Source: Arthrobacter echini
Lineage (GTDB): Bacteria > Actinomycetota > Actinomycetes > Actinomycetales > Micrococcaceae
Direction of reading: 5' to 3'
Length of the DNA: 64,000 bases
Assembly (NCBI RefSeq): GCF_008107445.1
Contig: NZ_VSLD01000005.1
Span: 124,001 to 188,000, forward strand
The notes under the pieces are model-generated. The model saw nothing but the letters and a program-made list of their open reading frames with translations, made no database searches and had not been told where the DNA came from. Position numbers and translations under genes: made by a program. Each line of letters begins with the position of its first letter. Positions within the stretch are counted from its first letter, which is position 1. Below are positions 18,169 through 27,592 of this stretch, piece by piece.

Positions 18169-21100
18169 CTACTTGTTGCCGGTCGGGGTGGTCGACTGGG
18201 CGGGGCCCGTCAGGAGCTTGTCGACCGGATTGACGGAGGGGAGCTGGGCCGTGGCCTGACCCTTGCCGTCGACCAGAACGGTCACGTAGGTCGTTGCAGA
18301 GGATCCTGCGTAACTCACGCGGCCCACGTAGGAGCCCGGCGCAAGCCCGGTCCAGGTGAGCGTGACCGTACCCGAGGTGCCGTTCGCCAGGCGAAGCGGA
18401 TTGGGCGTCACCTTTGCATTGTTCTCATCGCCGCCCAGGATCGCAGCGTCGATGGTGCCGGTGGCCGGCTTGCTGTCGGTGCTGGAGTACAGATTGGCGA
18501 TGATGCGGTAGGCACCGGGAGCCGGATTCTCGAGCGTGATCGTCTCACTGGAGTCGGACGTCGCCACCTGGGTGACAGCGCCGGCCGGGGTGATGAGGAA
18601 CATGTCGAAGTCCGCCGCCGGATCGTCCGAGAGGACCGAGAACTTCGCCACCGGAGTGCCCTCGGGGACGGTGACGTCCTTGACGGCGTTGGAGGCGTTG
18701 TTCCCGTTGGAGAGCCCACCGGGAACCAGGCTGATCGCTGACGAGTCGGCCTTCGACAAACCCTCGAGCGTCATCTTGATCGGGGTGTTGGTACCCGACG
18801 TGACATCGAAGGTACCGCTGCCATTGGCGCCGGCGGACGTGAAGCCGACCTCGGCAGGCGCATTGACGGCCTGGGGACGGACGGCCACCGGGGAGGTGAC
18901 CTTCTTGCCCTGACCGGACCAGGTGAGCGAACCCTTGGCGAACTCTCCGAAGGCGGCGCCCTGGTTCTCGAAGGAGACCTTGAACGTGCGGGTCTCGCCG
19001 GCGGCGCTGAAGTTCAGGATCGACGGCGTGACCGTGACCTTCACTCCGGGCACGTTCGAGGTGGCGCGGTAGATGCCGGGCGTCACGGCGGTGACCGTGC
19101 GGGTCACTTCGGTGCGTCCGGTCAGGTTACCGAGAGCGAAGGACGGCACGTTGGTGTCCTTCGCGGCGACGGCCTCGAGGCCGTCGATCCCGAGGTCGAG
19201 CCCGGTGCCCTGGATGAAGCGGAGGTAGTCGTCGGCATCCTGGTCGTACACCAGACCCGGGCTGAGGACGCTGGCCGGGTTGATGTGACCGGCACCCACG
19301 GCGAGGACGTCGGTCTCGACGCCGCCGGATGCGGTCTTCAGCGGGTAGGCCGTGGTCATCATCGCGGACTTGACCGCGGCGGGCGACCAGTTGGGCTTCT
19401 GCCCGAGGACCAGAGCACCGAGACCCGCGACGTGCGGCGATGCCATGGAGGTTCCGGACAGGAACCCGAACTGCTCACCGTTCGAACCGACGGTGGAGAC
19501 GCCTGCGAGGACGGCGACACCGGGAGCGGTGATGTCCGGCTTCAACAGATCGGAGTCGGTGGCCAGGAGCGGCCCGCGCGAGGAGAAGCCGGCCACCTGC
19601 GGTGTGGGAGGCAGGGGCTTGCCGGTGGTGTCCGTGGGCTTGAGGGCAACCTTGATCGACGGGTTCGCCGCGACCTTCGCCTTGAGCTCGATCGCCTCCG
19701 GAGCGTTCACGTGCACGGTGGGGACTGCATGCACATCGGTGTCCGTCGAGGAATCGACGAGGTTCACGAGGATCATGCCGACGCCGCCGGCGCGGGCGAC
19801 TTCGTCGCTCTTGTCGGTACGGGCGATGGCGCCGCGGTCGCAGACCACGATCTTGCCGGCGACCTTTGCCGGGTCGAGCGTGTTCGCGCCACAGAGATTC
19901 GGACTGGCTGCTCCCGCTGCCGCGACATTCGCTGCGATGACGACCGGGCTGGCCGGGACGCCGTTGCGCATGATCGACGCTCCGCGGTACTTGGACCCGT
20001 CGGAGAACTCGGCCGTGCCCTGCAGCTCGTAGCTGAAGGTGCTGGCGGCAACGGTGGTCATCCAGGGTCCGCCATGGTTGACGGTGCTCGCGGTGGGACC
20101 GGAGTTGCCCGCGGAAGCCGCGACGAAGACGCCGGCGGAGGTCGCGGACAGGAAGGCCAGGGACACGGGGTCCGTGGTCGTCGTCGTGCTGCCCGAGATC
20201 GAGTAGTTCAGGACATCCACGCCGTCGAGGATGGCCTGGTTGATGGCAGCGATGGCGGCGGAGGAGTAGCAGCCGCCGGTATCGGGATCGGTGTCTTCCC
20301 AGCAGACCTTGTAGACGGAGATCTTCGCTTCGGGAGCCACGCCCGACGACTCACCGAACGAGCGGCCCGCGGCCCGCTGCTCCACGCCGGAGTTGCCGGC
20401 GGCGGTGCTCGCGGTGTGGGTGCCGTGGTTGTCGATGTCCACCGGGGAGATGACTTCCTCGGGCGCCCGCTCGGCGGCCGGGACGTTGTCGAGGAAAGTG
20501 TCCGCGAAGTAGCGGGCCGAGACGATCTTCGAGTTGCAGAGGCTGCCGTCGAAGTCCTCACCGACCTGGCACTCGCCCTCGAAGGTGGTGCCGTCGCTCT
20601 TGAGCATGGCGATGGTACCCGCGGCCGTGAGGTAGGGCTCGCCGACCTTGGGCTGCTGCTTACCCTTCAGCGGCTTGACCTTCTTGCCCTCGAAGAAGGG
20701 GTTGTCCGGGGCGTAACCGGTGTCGATCACGCCGACGACGGTTCCCTTGCCAGCGTTCTTCTTGCCGCCGAACTGGGTCTTCCAGGCTCCCTTGCCGCCG
20801 TCGAGGCCGAGGAAGTCGATGCTCGAGTAGTCCGGGGCGTTCTCGACGTCCGGCGCAACGAGGAGCACGTCGTCGCTCTTGGCCAGCTGGACCGCCTGGC
20901 TGGTGCTGAGGTCGGCCGCGAAACCATTGATGGCCGCCGTGTAGGTGCGGGCGATCTCGACGTTCTCCTCGGCAGCGATGTTCTCCTGCTTCGACTCGAG
21001 GAACTCCGAGTACTGCTGGACGTTCTCAGCGGTGGCATCGAGCTTGGCGCCGTCTTCAGGTTTGGTCGGCGCCAGTCCCTCCACTCCGCCCTCGTAGGTG

Positions 21101-21330
21101 GCTACCGGCTTGTCGGCGAGTACGACGATGTACTTGCCGTCCGGGTACTGAGCAGGGTCCAGATCCTTGGCCGGCGCTTTCTGGGGCGAGACCGAGGTGG
21201 ACGGAGTGGGTGCTGCGAACGCGGCGGGTGCCACGGCGGTCGAGGTGACCAGTAACGGCAGACCCAGGACGATCGCCGTGGCAGCGCGCAGCGTACTGCG
21301 GCCCTGCACGGCTTTTCTCCGTTGTGTCAT
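18169..21330 (-). CDS. Secreted subtilisin-like serine protease (S8) with PA insert
   Basis: A 1053-residue exported preproenzyme. The signal peptide covers residues 1 to about 40 (basic start, hydrophobic core, AFAAP cleavage region). An I9-type inhibitor propeptide runs about 60-160. The catalytic triad is Asp203 (GVIDTGY), His302 (NHGTHTAST) and Ser628 (GTSMASPHVAG), with the oxyanion Asn in AGNSGP (about 409). A protease-associated domain is inserted at about 440-560 before the Ser. After the catalytic domain come a fibronectin-like domain (about 740-830), a PPC-like beta domain (about 870-960) and a C-terminal beta domain. There is no sorting signal, so it is probably released. The layout is the cucumisin/pyrolysin-like type found in actinobacteria. 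It is monocistronic, divergent from the 21550 gene. Confidence 0.92.
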   Translation of the reverse strand: MTQRRKAVQGRSTLRAATAIVLGLPLLVTSTAVAPAAFAAPTPSTSVSPQKAPAKDLDPAQYPDGKYIVVLADKPVATYEGGVEGLAPTKPEDGAKLDATAENVQQYSEFLESKQENIAAEENVEIARTYTAAINGFAADLSTSQAVQLAKSDDVLLVAPDVENAPDYSSIDFLGLDGGKGAWKTQFGGKKNAGKGTVVGVIDTGYAPDNPFFEGKKVKPLKGKQQPKVGEPYLTAAGTIAMLKSDGTTFEGECQVGEDFDGSLCNSKIVSARYFADTFLDNVPAAERAPEEVISPVDIDNHGTHTASTAAGNSGVEQRAAGRSFGESSGVAPEAKISVYKVCWEDTDPDTGGCYSSAAIAAINQAILDGVDVLNYSISGSTTTTTDPVSLAFLSATSAGVFVAASAGNSGPTASTVNHGGPWMTTVAASTFSYELQGTAEFSDGSKYRGASIMRNGVPASPVVIAANVAAAGAASPNLCGANTLDPAKVAGKIVVCDRGAIARTDKSDEVARAGGVGMILVNLVDSSTDTDVHAVPTVHVNAPEAIELKAKVAANPSIKVALKPTDTTGKPLPPTPQVAGFSSRGPLLATDSDLLKPDITAPGVAVLAGVSTVGSNGEQFGFLSGTSMASPHVAGLGALVLGQKPNWSPAAVKSAMMTTAYPLKTASGGVETDVLAVGAGHINPASVLSPGLVYDQDADDYLRFIQGTGLDLGIDGLEAVAAKDTNVPSFALGNLTGRTEVTRTVTAVTPGIYRATSNVPGVKVTVTPSILNFSAAGETRTFKVSFENQGAAFGEFAKGSLTWSGQGKKVTSPVAVRPQAVNAPAEVGFTSAGANGSGTFDVTSGTNTPIKMTLEGLSKADSSAISLVPGGLSNGNNASNAVKDVTVPEGTPVAKFSVLSDDPAADFDMFLITPAGAVTQVATSDSSETITLENPAPGAYRIIANLYSSTDSKPATGTIDAAILGGDENNAKVTPNPLRLANGTSGTVTLTWTGLAPGSYVGRVSYAGSSATTYVTVLVDGKGQATAQLPSVNPVDKLLTGPAQSTTPTGNK

Positions 21331-21549
21331 AAGAAGGTTGTGCCTCTCGTCAGTGTGCGGGCCGGCCTGTGCCGTTCCCCCTGTGCCGCGATCTCCTGGT
21401 TAGGACCCCCTGCCTGTGATGATGCTCACAGACGTCGCGGCGAGGACAAACTTACCCGAGGCAACACACCTTGACCAGCAACTCCGGCGGGCGATTCCCA
21501 GAATCTTCGCAGGGTATTTACGCCCATCGATACGGGTGATAATGAGAGA

Positions 21550-22431
21550 GTGCCCCACCGTCCGCTCCGCCTCTCCGAAGGAGAGTGGCAGGACCGCCGA
21601 CACCGGCACCGGGAGCGCGTGTCGAGGTTCGCGGATCCCTACCTGGACCGCCGCTCACGCGGCGAGAAGCATCCCGTGGAAGACTTCCTCTTCACCTACT
21701 ACAGCCAGAAGCCCGGTCAACTCCTCCGCTGGCATCCCGGGGCAGGCGTGCTCCTCGAGGGCGGCGCAGCAGCCGAACGCGCAGACTGGAAGTACTACAT
21801 TCCCGACGACGACGGTGTGCGCGTCGATGCCCGACGGTTCGCCGAGGAGCGACGCGAGGCCATCGACTTCGCGCGCGTGATCCTCGCCAGGACGACGGCC
21901 CGGCCCGCCCGGTTCGGCTGCTTCGGACTCCACGAGTGGGCCATGGCCTATCGCTCGACCGTCAACGGCGCGCGCCACGAGTACCTCCAGTTGCGTCTCG
22001 GCGCAGCCGGCACCGACGACGTCGTCGAGGGCTCCCGTCTTCGCTGCACCCACTTCGACGCATTCCGCTTCTACGCGCCGGAGGCCGAACCGCTCAACGA
22101 GCACACGCCCACACGACAGACCCAGCGCGACCTCGAACAGCCCGGTTGCCTGCACGCCAACATGGATCTGTACAAGTGGGCATACAAGCTCACTCCACTG
22201 CTGTCGAGCGACCTCGTGATGGACTGCTTCGAGTTGTCCTGGCGTATCCGGACGATGGACATGCGCGCCTCACCCTACGACCTCGAAGCCTGGGGCTACT
22301 CACCCATCGCCATCGAGACCACCGCCGGCAAATCGGAGTACGTCCAGCTGCAGCGCGGTTTCTCCGAGGAGTCCCAGGCCCTGAGGGAACGGCTCCTGCG
22401 TGACCTGGAGTTCGCGCTCGCCACGCCCTGA
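21550..22431 (+). CDS. Conserved hypothetical, often labelled 3-methyladenine DNA glycosylase
   Basis: A 293-residue soluble, Arg/Trp/Tyr-rich protein. I recognise it as the conserved actinobacterial protein that databases often name 3-methyladenine DNA glycosylase. I see no helix-hairpin-helix or AAG-type catalytic motif supporting that name. Notable segments are DPYLDRRSRGEKHPVEDFLF, CFGLHEWAMAY, CTHFDAFRFY and NMDLYKWAYKL, suggesting a metal- or nucleotide-binding enzyme with conserved His/Asp. It starts at GTG 21550; GATAAT (21538-21543) lies exactly 6 nt upstream, so it is likely leaderless. It is divergent from the subtilase. Confidence 0.6.
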   Translation: MPHRPLRLSEGEWQDRRHRHRERVSRFADPYLDRRSRGEKHPVEDFLFTYYSQKPGQLLRWHPGAGVLLEGGAAAERADWKYYIPDDDGVRVDARRFAEERREAIDFARVILARTTARPARFGCFGLHEWAMAYRSTVNGARHEYLQLRLGAAGTDDVVEGSRLRCTHFDAFRFYAPEAEPLNEHTPTRQTQRDLEQPGCLHANMDLYKWAYKLTPLLSSDLVMDCFELSWRIRTMDMRASPYDLEAWGYSPIAIETTAGKSEYVQLQRGFSEESQALRERLLRDLEFALATP

Positions 22432-22507
22432 ACCGGCACGCGTCGCGGCCGCCGTCCGTTGTCCGGGCATCAGCCGCTAGGCTGGGGGGCCAGCCGAAGG
22501 GGACATC

Positions 22508-23131
22508 ATGGCAAGCACATCCGGGGTCTCGCCCGCATCCGCGCCATGCCGTTTCGTGAGGAGGGTCGTGGTTCCGCTCGCCGCCCTGTCCCTCGCACTC
22601 TCGGCCTGCACCACGAGCGGGCCGGGCGCCGGACCGACAGCCGAATCGACAGGAACGGAAAGCCCCGTGCAGTCACCCACTCCCCAACCTCCCGCATCCT
22701 CGGTCCCCGCCTCGCCGACGGGACAGCCAGCGCAGACGGGACCCACGGCGGACAGCACACCGGCGCCCTCCGGCTCCACGCCCGATGCCGCGGCGACGAG
22801 CGCGACGTTGACCGTCTCCATCCAGCAGGACGCCTCATCCGAACCGGTGCAGTACGTCCTCGAGTGCGTCGACGGTGCGCCCGGACCGGCGTCCACCCTC
22901 CCGAACGCGGAGGCCGCCTGCGCCCGGCTCGCGCAGCTCGGTACCGACTTCTTCACGGCCCGACCCGACAAGGACATCATCTGTACCCAGCAGTACGGCG
23001 GCCCGCAGACAGCGAGCATCACGGGGGATCTCGACGGGACCTCGGTGCTGGCCTCGTTCGCCCTCACGGACGGCTGCCAGATCTCGCGCTGGAAGCAGGC
23101 CCAGGACATCCTCGGAGCCCCCGGGGCCTAG
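22508..23131 (+). CDS. Lipoprotein with subtilisin-inhibitor-like (SSI) domain
   Basis: A 207-residue lipoprotein: n-region, hydrophobic core and lipobox LSAC at about residues 32-35. A Ser/Pro/Thr-rich linker of about 55 residues leads to a C-terminal domain (about 95-205). Four Cys there fit the two SSI disulfides: ECVDG, then AACARL; and IICTQQYGGPQ, then TDGCQISRW. The segment after the third Cys aligns with the SSI reactive-site loop, and by that alignment P1 would be Gln, unusual for subtilisin inhibitors. The gene lies 1.2 kb from a secreted subtilase. A -10-like TAGGCT (about 22479) and an AAGGGG site precede it. Inhibitory activity is inferred only. Confidence 0.65.
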   Translation: MASTSGVSPASAPCRFVRRVVVPLAALSLALSACTTSGPGAGPTAESTGTESPVQSPTPQPPASSVPASPTGQPAQTGPTADSTPAPSGSTPDAAATSATLTVSIQQDASSEPVQYVLECVDGAPGPASTLPNAEAACARLAQLGTDFFTARPDKDIICTQQYGGPQTASITGDLDGTSVLASFALTDGCQISRWKQAQDILGAPGA

Positions 23132-23179
23132 GAAGCACCCGGGGCACAGCGGCCGGCCCGGACGCCGTCGGGTGCCCGG

Positions 23180-23304
23180 TAGACTTGACGGGCAAGCTCG
23201 CGGAGCGCTCGTGTCACCCGGATACAGCGTGAGACGGCACTCCCGAGCTCCTGCACGACTGCTGGAACCGCCAGCATTTGCCGCTCACGCACAGGAGTTG
23301 CCGG
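23180..23304 (+). promoter_or_regulatory. Promoter and leader of purSQL
   Basis: A -10-like TAGACT at 23180-23185 implies a leader of about 110 nt. The leader contains a small hairpin TGCTGG/CCAGCA (23260-23276) and then AGGAG before purS. I could not match it to a known purine or ZTP riboswitch. Confidence 0.4.
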
Positions 23305-23565
23305 ATGCCCCGGATTGTTGTCGACGTCATGCCGAAGCCCGAGATCCTCGATCCGCAGGGTAAGGCCATCGCAGGGGCTCTGCCCCGCATCGGGCTGACC
23401 GGGTTCGCCGCCGTCCGCCAGGGCAAGCGATTCGAACTGACGGTGGACGGTGAGATCACCGAGCAGATCCTCGAGCAGGCACGCCACGCCGCCACCACCC
23501 TGCTGTCCAATCCTGTGATCGAGGACGTCACCCGCGTGGAGGTCATCGAGGAGGACGCCCCGTGA
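23305..23565 (+). CDS. purS: Phosphoribosylformylglycinamidine synthase subunit PurS
   Basis: An 86-residue small subunit that bridges PurQ and PurL in the three-part FGAM synthase. It starts at ATG 23305 with AGGAG 7-8 nt upstream; an in-frame ATG 27 nt earlier is less likely. The sequence pattern (RIVVDVMPKPEILDPQGKAI, GKRFEL, TLLSNPVIEDVTRVEV) is typical. Its stop overlaps the purQ GTG by 4 nt, so stoichiometric coupled translation is likely. It is first in the purSQL operon. Confidence 0.95.
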   Translation: MPRIVVDVMPKPEILDPQGKAIAGALPRIGLTGFAAVRQGKRFELTVDGEITEQILEQARHAATTLLSNPVIEDVTRVEVIEEDAP

Positions 23566-24356
23566 CCAGCACGAGCATCGAGACGCCGCTGATCGGCGAT
23601 CTGCAGTCCATGACCGGCAACGACGACGGCCCGCTCGCCGCAGTGAGGGTGGGCGTTGTGACGTTCCCCGGCTCGCTCGACGACCGCGACGCGATGCGGG
23701 CGATCCGGCTCGCCGGGGGTAGCGCCGTCGAACTGTGGCACGGCGACCACGATCTGCAGGAGGTGGACGCCGTGATCATCCCCGGCGGCTTCTCCTACGG
23801 CGACTACCTGCGCGCCGGCGCCATCTCACGGTTCGCCCCGCTCATGGAACAGATCACGCAGGCGGCCACCGGCGGAGCGGACGCCCTGCCTGTCCTCGGC
23901 ATCTGCAACGGGTTCCAGATCCTCACCGAGGCGCACCTGCTGCCCGGGTCCATGATCAAGAACGAGCACCTCCACTTCCTCTGCCGGGACCAGCGCCTGC
24001 GCGTGGAGAACGCCGACACGCACTGGACCGGTGAGTACTGGGCCGGCGAGGAAGTGGTGATCCCGCTCAAGAACCAGGACGGGCAGTTCGTCGCCGACAA
24101 TCGGACGCTCGACGAACTCGAGGGTGAGGGGCGCGTGGTGTTCCGATACGTGGGCGGGAATCCCAACGGGTCACGCCGCAATATCGCCGGCATCTCGAAT
24201 ACGGCAGGCAATGTGGTGGGCCTGATGCCGCACCCCGAGCACGCGGTGGAGGCCGGATTCGGTCCGGATTCCTCGGCACGCGGCGAGGTGGGGCTCCGTG
24301 GGGGTACCGACGGACTCGGGATCTTCACGTCGGTACTCAGGAAGCTGGTGGGCTAG
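23562..24356 (+). CDS. purQ: FGAM synthase glutaminase subunit
   Basis: Supplies ammonia from glutamine to PurL. It is 264 residues, a class I glutamine amidotransferase with nucleophile Cys in LGICNGFQIL and the His-Glu pair in MPHPEHAVE. The N terminus (about 27 residues before VRVGVVTFPGSLDD) is longer than in most PurQ. The GTG overlapping purS is the natural coupled start, but a shorter start cannot be excluded. It ends directly at the purL ATG. Confidence 0.95.
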   Translation: MTSTSIETPLIGDLQSMTGNDDGPLAAVRVGVVTFPGSLDDRDAMRAIRLAGGSAVELWHGDHDLQEVDAVIIPGGFSYGDYLRAGAISRFAPLMEQITQAATGGADALPVLGICNGFQILTEAHLLPGSMIKNEHLHFLCRDQRLRVENADTHWTGEYWAGEEVVIPLKNQDGQFVADNRTLDELEGEGRVVFRYVGGNPNGSRRNIAGISNTAGNVVGLMPHPEHAVEAGFGPDSSARGEVGLRGGTDGLGIFTSVLRKLVG

Positions 24357-26645
24357 ATGACGGCAGAGGCAATGTCCAGGAAGTTCAACATCGACACGGT
24401 GGCGAACGCCGAGGCGACACCGGGTCAGGATCTGCCCTGGGCCGCGCTGGGGCTCACGGAGAGCGAGTACCGGCGCATCGGGGAGATTCTCGGCCGCAGG
24501 CCCACGGGCGCCGAGCTCGCCATGTACTCGGTGATGTGGAGCGAGCACTGCTCCTACAAGTCCTCCAAGGTGCACCTGCGCCAGTTCGGGGACAAGGTCA
24601 CCGACGCGATGAAGGAACACCTCCTCGTGGGGATCGGCGAGAACGCCGGCGTCGTGGACATCGGCGACGGCTGGGCCGTGACCTTCAAGGTGGAGAGCCA
24701 CAACCATCCCTCCTTCGTGGAGCCATACCAGGGCGCCGCGACCGGCGTCGGCGGGATTGTCCGCGACATCATCTCCATGGGCGCACGTCCGGTGGCCGTC
24801 ATGGATCCGCTGCGCTTCGGAGCGATCGACCACCCCGACACCGCCCGCCTGGTCCACGGGATCGTGGCCGGGATCGGCGGGTACGGGAACTCCCTGGGGC
24901 TGCCGAACATCGGCGGCGAGGTGGTCTTCGACGCCGTCTACCAGGGCAATCCCCTGGTCAACGCCCTCGCCGTGGGCGTGCTGCGGCACGAGGACATCCG
25001 GCTCGCCAATGCGTCCGGCACCGGCAACAGGGTGGTGCTCTTCGGGGCACGCACCGGCGGAGACGGGATCGGCGGCGCCTCGGTGCTCGCCTCGGAGTCC
25101 TTCGACTCCTCCAAGCCGTCCAAGCGCCCTGCGGTGCAGGTGGGTGATCCGTTCGCCGAGAAGGTGCTGATCGAATGCTGCCTGGAACTGTTCAAGGCCT
25201 CCGTGGTGGAGGGCATCCAGGATCTCGGGGCGGCGGGGATCTCCTGTGCGACGTCGGAGCTCGCCTCCAACGGTGACGGCGGCATGCACGTGGAACTGAC
25301 CAACGTGCTGCTGCGCGACCCGTCCCTGACCCCCGGCGAGATCCTCATGTCGGAGTCGCAGGAGCGCATGATGGCCGTGGTCACTCCCGAGAATGTGACC
25401 GCGTTCGAGGCGATCATGGACCGGTGGGCCGTCGAATACTCGTGGCTGGGCGAGGTCACCGACACGGGCCGCCTGATCATCGAATGGGATGGCGAGACGA
25501 TCGTGGACGTGGATCCGCGCACCGTTGCCCATGACGGCCCGGTCTACGAGCGCCCCTATCATCGGCCCAGCTGGCTCGACCGCGTCCAGGCCGATGCCTT
25601 CGACGCCGAGCAGCCCACCGATCTGCGCGCCGCTGTGCTCGAGCTCATGGCCTCGCCGAACATGTGCTCGAAGGACTGGGTGACCGATCAGTTCGACCGC
25701 TACGTGCAGGGCAACACCGCACTGGCCATGCCCGACGACGCCGGTGTGGTCCGGGTGGACGAGGAAACCGGCCTCGGCGTCGCCATCTCCACCGACGCGA
25801 ACGGCCGCTACTCCTACCTCGACCCGTACGAGGGCGCGCGCCTGGCCCTCGCCGAGGCCTACCGCAACGTGGCAACATCGGGCGCCGAGCCACTCGCCGT
25901 CTCCGACTGCCTGAACTTCGGCTCCCCGGAGGATCCCGAGGTCATGTGGCAGTTCGCCGAGACCGTCCGCGGGCTCGCCGACGCCTGCCAGGAACTCGGC
26001 GTCCCGGTGACCGGCGGCAACGTCTCGCTGTACAACCAGACCGGCGGCGTTGCGGTGCACCCCACCCCGGTGGTCGGCGTGCTGGGCGTGTTCGACGACG
26101 TCGCCCGGCGGACGCCGTCGGGCTGGCGCGAGGACGGTCAGGCCATCTACCTCCTCGGGACCACGAAGGACGAGCTGGACGGCTCGGAGTGGGCGAATCT
26201 GCACGGGCACCTCGGCGGGAGGCCCCCGGCGCTGGATCTGGCCGCGGAGAAGACGCTCGCGGCGATCCTCGTCAATTGCTCGCGCGACGGCATGATCGAC
26301 GCCGCCCACGATCTCTCCGAGGGCGGTCTCGCGGCGGTCCTGAGCGAGATGGCGCTGCGGTTCGGCGTCGGCGCGCGCATCGGGCTCGACGAGCTGTGCG
26401 AACGCGATCGGATCGACGCCTTCACCGCGCTGTTCAGTGAGAGCCAGGGGCGCGCCGTCGTCGCCGTGCCCCGGTCCGAGGAGGTGCGCTACAACGACAT
26501 GTGCACCGCGCGGAACTACCCCACCCTGCGGATCGGCGTGGTGGACACGGAGAACGAGGCGCTCGATCTGCAGGGCTACTTCAATCTGCCGCTGGACCAG
26601 CTCCGCGAGGCGCATCAGGGAACGCTGCCGAGGCACTTCGGCTAG
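24357..26645 (+). CDS. purL: FGAM synthase large subunit
   Basis: A 762-residue small-type PurL (no fused glutaminase) that converts FGAR to FGAM using ATP and ammonia. It has the characteristic [10 protein letters not shown] near residue 60, [28 protein letters not shown], and the second AIRS-like half with [12 protein letters not shown] and [10 protein letters not shown]. The ATG immediately follows the purQ TAG (0-nt gap). It completes the purSQL operon and is convergent with the sortase gene. Confidence 0.96.
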   Translation: MTAEAMSRKFNIDTVANAEATPGQDLPWAALGLTESEYRRIGEILGRRPTGAELAMYSVMWSEHCSYKSSKVHLRQFGDKVTDAMKEHLLVGIGENAGVVDIGDGWAVTFKVESHNHPSFVEPYQGAATGVGGIVRDIISMGARPVAVMDPLRFGAIDHPDTARLVHGIVAGIGGYGNSLGLPNIGGEVVFDAVYQGNPLVNALAVGVLRHEDIRLANASGTGNRVVLFGARTGGDGIGGASVLASESFDSSKPSKRPAVQVGDPFAEKVLIECCLELFKASVVEGIQDLGAAGISCATSELASNGDGGMHVELTNVLLRDPSLTPGEILMSESQERMMAVVTPENVTAFEAIMDRWAVEYSWLGEVTDTGRLIIEWDGETIVDVDPRTVAHDGPVYERPYHRPSWLDRVQADAFDAEQPTDLRAAVLELMASPNMCSKDWVTDQFDRYVQGNTALAMPDDAGVVRVDEETGLGVAISTDANGRYSYLDPYEGARLALAEAYRNVATSGAEPLAVSDCLNFGSPEDPEVMWQFAETVRGLADACQELGVPVTGGNVSLYNQTGGVAVHPTPVVGVLGVFDDVARRTPSGWREDGQAIYLLGTTKDELDGSEWANLHGHLGGRPPALDLAAEKTLAAILVNCSRDGMIDAAHDLSEGGLAAVLSEMALRFGVGARIGLDELCERDRIDAFTALFSESQGRAVVAVPRSEEVRYNDMCTARNYPTLRIGVVDTENEALDLQGYFNLPLDQLREAHQGTLPRHFG

Positions 26646-26670
26646 GACTGCGGAGCAGCTGGAGCCGCGC

Positions 26671-27483
26671 TCAGCCAGCTTTGGGCAGGGCGGTGACGAC
26701 GACGTTCTTGCCCCACGGGTCCTCGGTGTAGCAGCTGATGAGGACCACGCGGTTCGGCACGACGTTCCAGATGTCGCTGTCCTTCAGGGTGTCCTTGTCA
26801 TGCGTGGTGACGGAGTCGACGACGAAGGTCATGATGCCCGTCCCCGTCGTGAGGCTGAACTCCTTCCCCACGAGGGACTCGTCGCTCAACCGGTTGAAGG
26901 GTGCGTCCCGGCCCTCCCAGCTGTGACCGGCGATGTAGGTGGTGTTCACCGAGCCGTCGCCCGGAACACCGTAGGAGGTCAGCCAGTAGGCGTCGATCGT
27001 GAGCGGCGGGACGAGTGTCTGTGCGGCGAGTTCCGTCCCGCTCGGGGTGAGTGGCAGGACTCCCATGTGGATCCCCGCGGCGGGGAAGGTGAATCCGGTG
27101 GGTGCGGAGGCCGCCGGGCCGCGCTCCGGCGCCGGGGGCGGCGTGGGCGCCGTCGGGGCAGGCATTGTGGCAGGCGACGACGGTGTTGCGACGGCGGAGA
27201 GGGTCGGCTGCGCCGCAGGGGACGTGGCAGCCGGCTCCAGCGGCAGGACCGACGCGGCGATCGCCAGACCAAGGGCCGCCACGAGGGGTAGGGCCAGCCA
27301 GCGCCGGCGGAGTGAGGTCTTCGACGGCGCTGCTGTGAGTTGTCGCGTGGAGTCGTCGAGTCCCGCCTCCACCGACGCCGGGGTGTCGCGCTCCGATGCG
27401 GGCTCGCGGGGGGCGGCCGCCGGGCGGTCGGGATCCTCGCCGTCCGGCACGGCGGAACTCGCGTCCGTAGGATCGTCCGGCAT
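26671..27483 (-). CDS. Class F sortase
   Basis: A 270-residue membrane-anchored transpeptidase that attaches proteins to the cell wall. It has a basic Pro-rich cytosolic N terminus, a single helix at about residues 65-85, a Pro/Ala linker, and a sortase domain from about 130. Catalytic His187 is in TYIAGHSW and Cys251 in VVLISCYTEDPW. The position where sortases carry the active-site Arg reads GKNVVV, so Lys may stand in for Arg, as I recall for some class F members. ATG 27483 is chosen for its AAGGAG with 7-nt spacing; an alternative ATG lies at 27498. The probable substrate gene lies 109 nt upstream on the same strand. Confidence 0.85.
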   Translation of the reverse strand: MPDDPTDASSAVPDGEDPDRPAAAPREPASERDTPASVEAGLDDSTRQLTAAPSKTSLRRRWLALPLVAALGLAIAASVLPLEPAATSPAAQPTLSAVATPSSPATMPAPTAPTPPPAPERGPAASAPTGFTFPAAGIHMGVLPLTPSGTELAAQTLVPPLTIDAYWLTSYGVPGDGSVNTTYIAGHSWEGRDAPFNRLSDESLVGKEFSLTTGTGIMTFVVDSVTTHDKDTLKDSDIWNVVPNRVVLISCYTEDPWGKNVVVTALPKAG

Positions 27484-27592
27484 GTCGTGCTCCTTCATCC
27501 CTGCGATGTCCTGACTCGAGTCCTGGCCGGGTGCCGTCGGGCCCGGACCCGCGATCCCTCGATCACAGGTCCGGGCCGGTCGTCGTGCAGTG

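Noticed and set aside
19285-21255. 656-residue open frame opposite the subtilase gene, and similar long antisense frames (for example 24171-26636 opposite purL)
   Set aside because: These are GC-rich antisense shadows with no recognisable domains, covering well-supported genes.
23186-23304. purS leader considered as a purine or ZTP riboswitch
   Set aside because: The conserved core bases of those classes could not be found; only a small hairpin is present.
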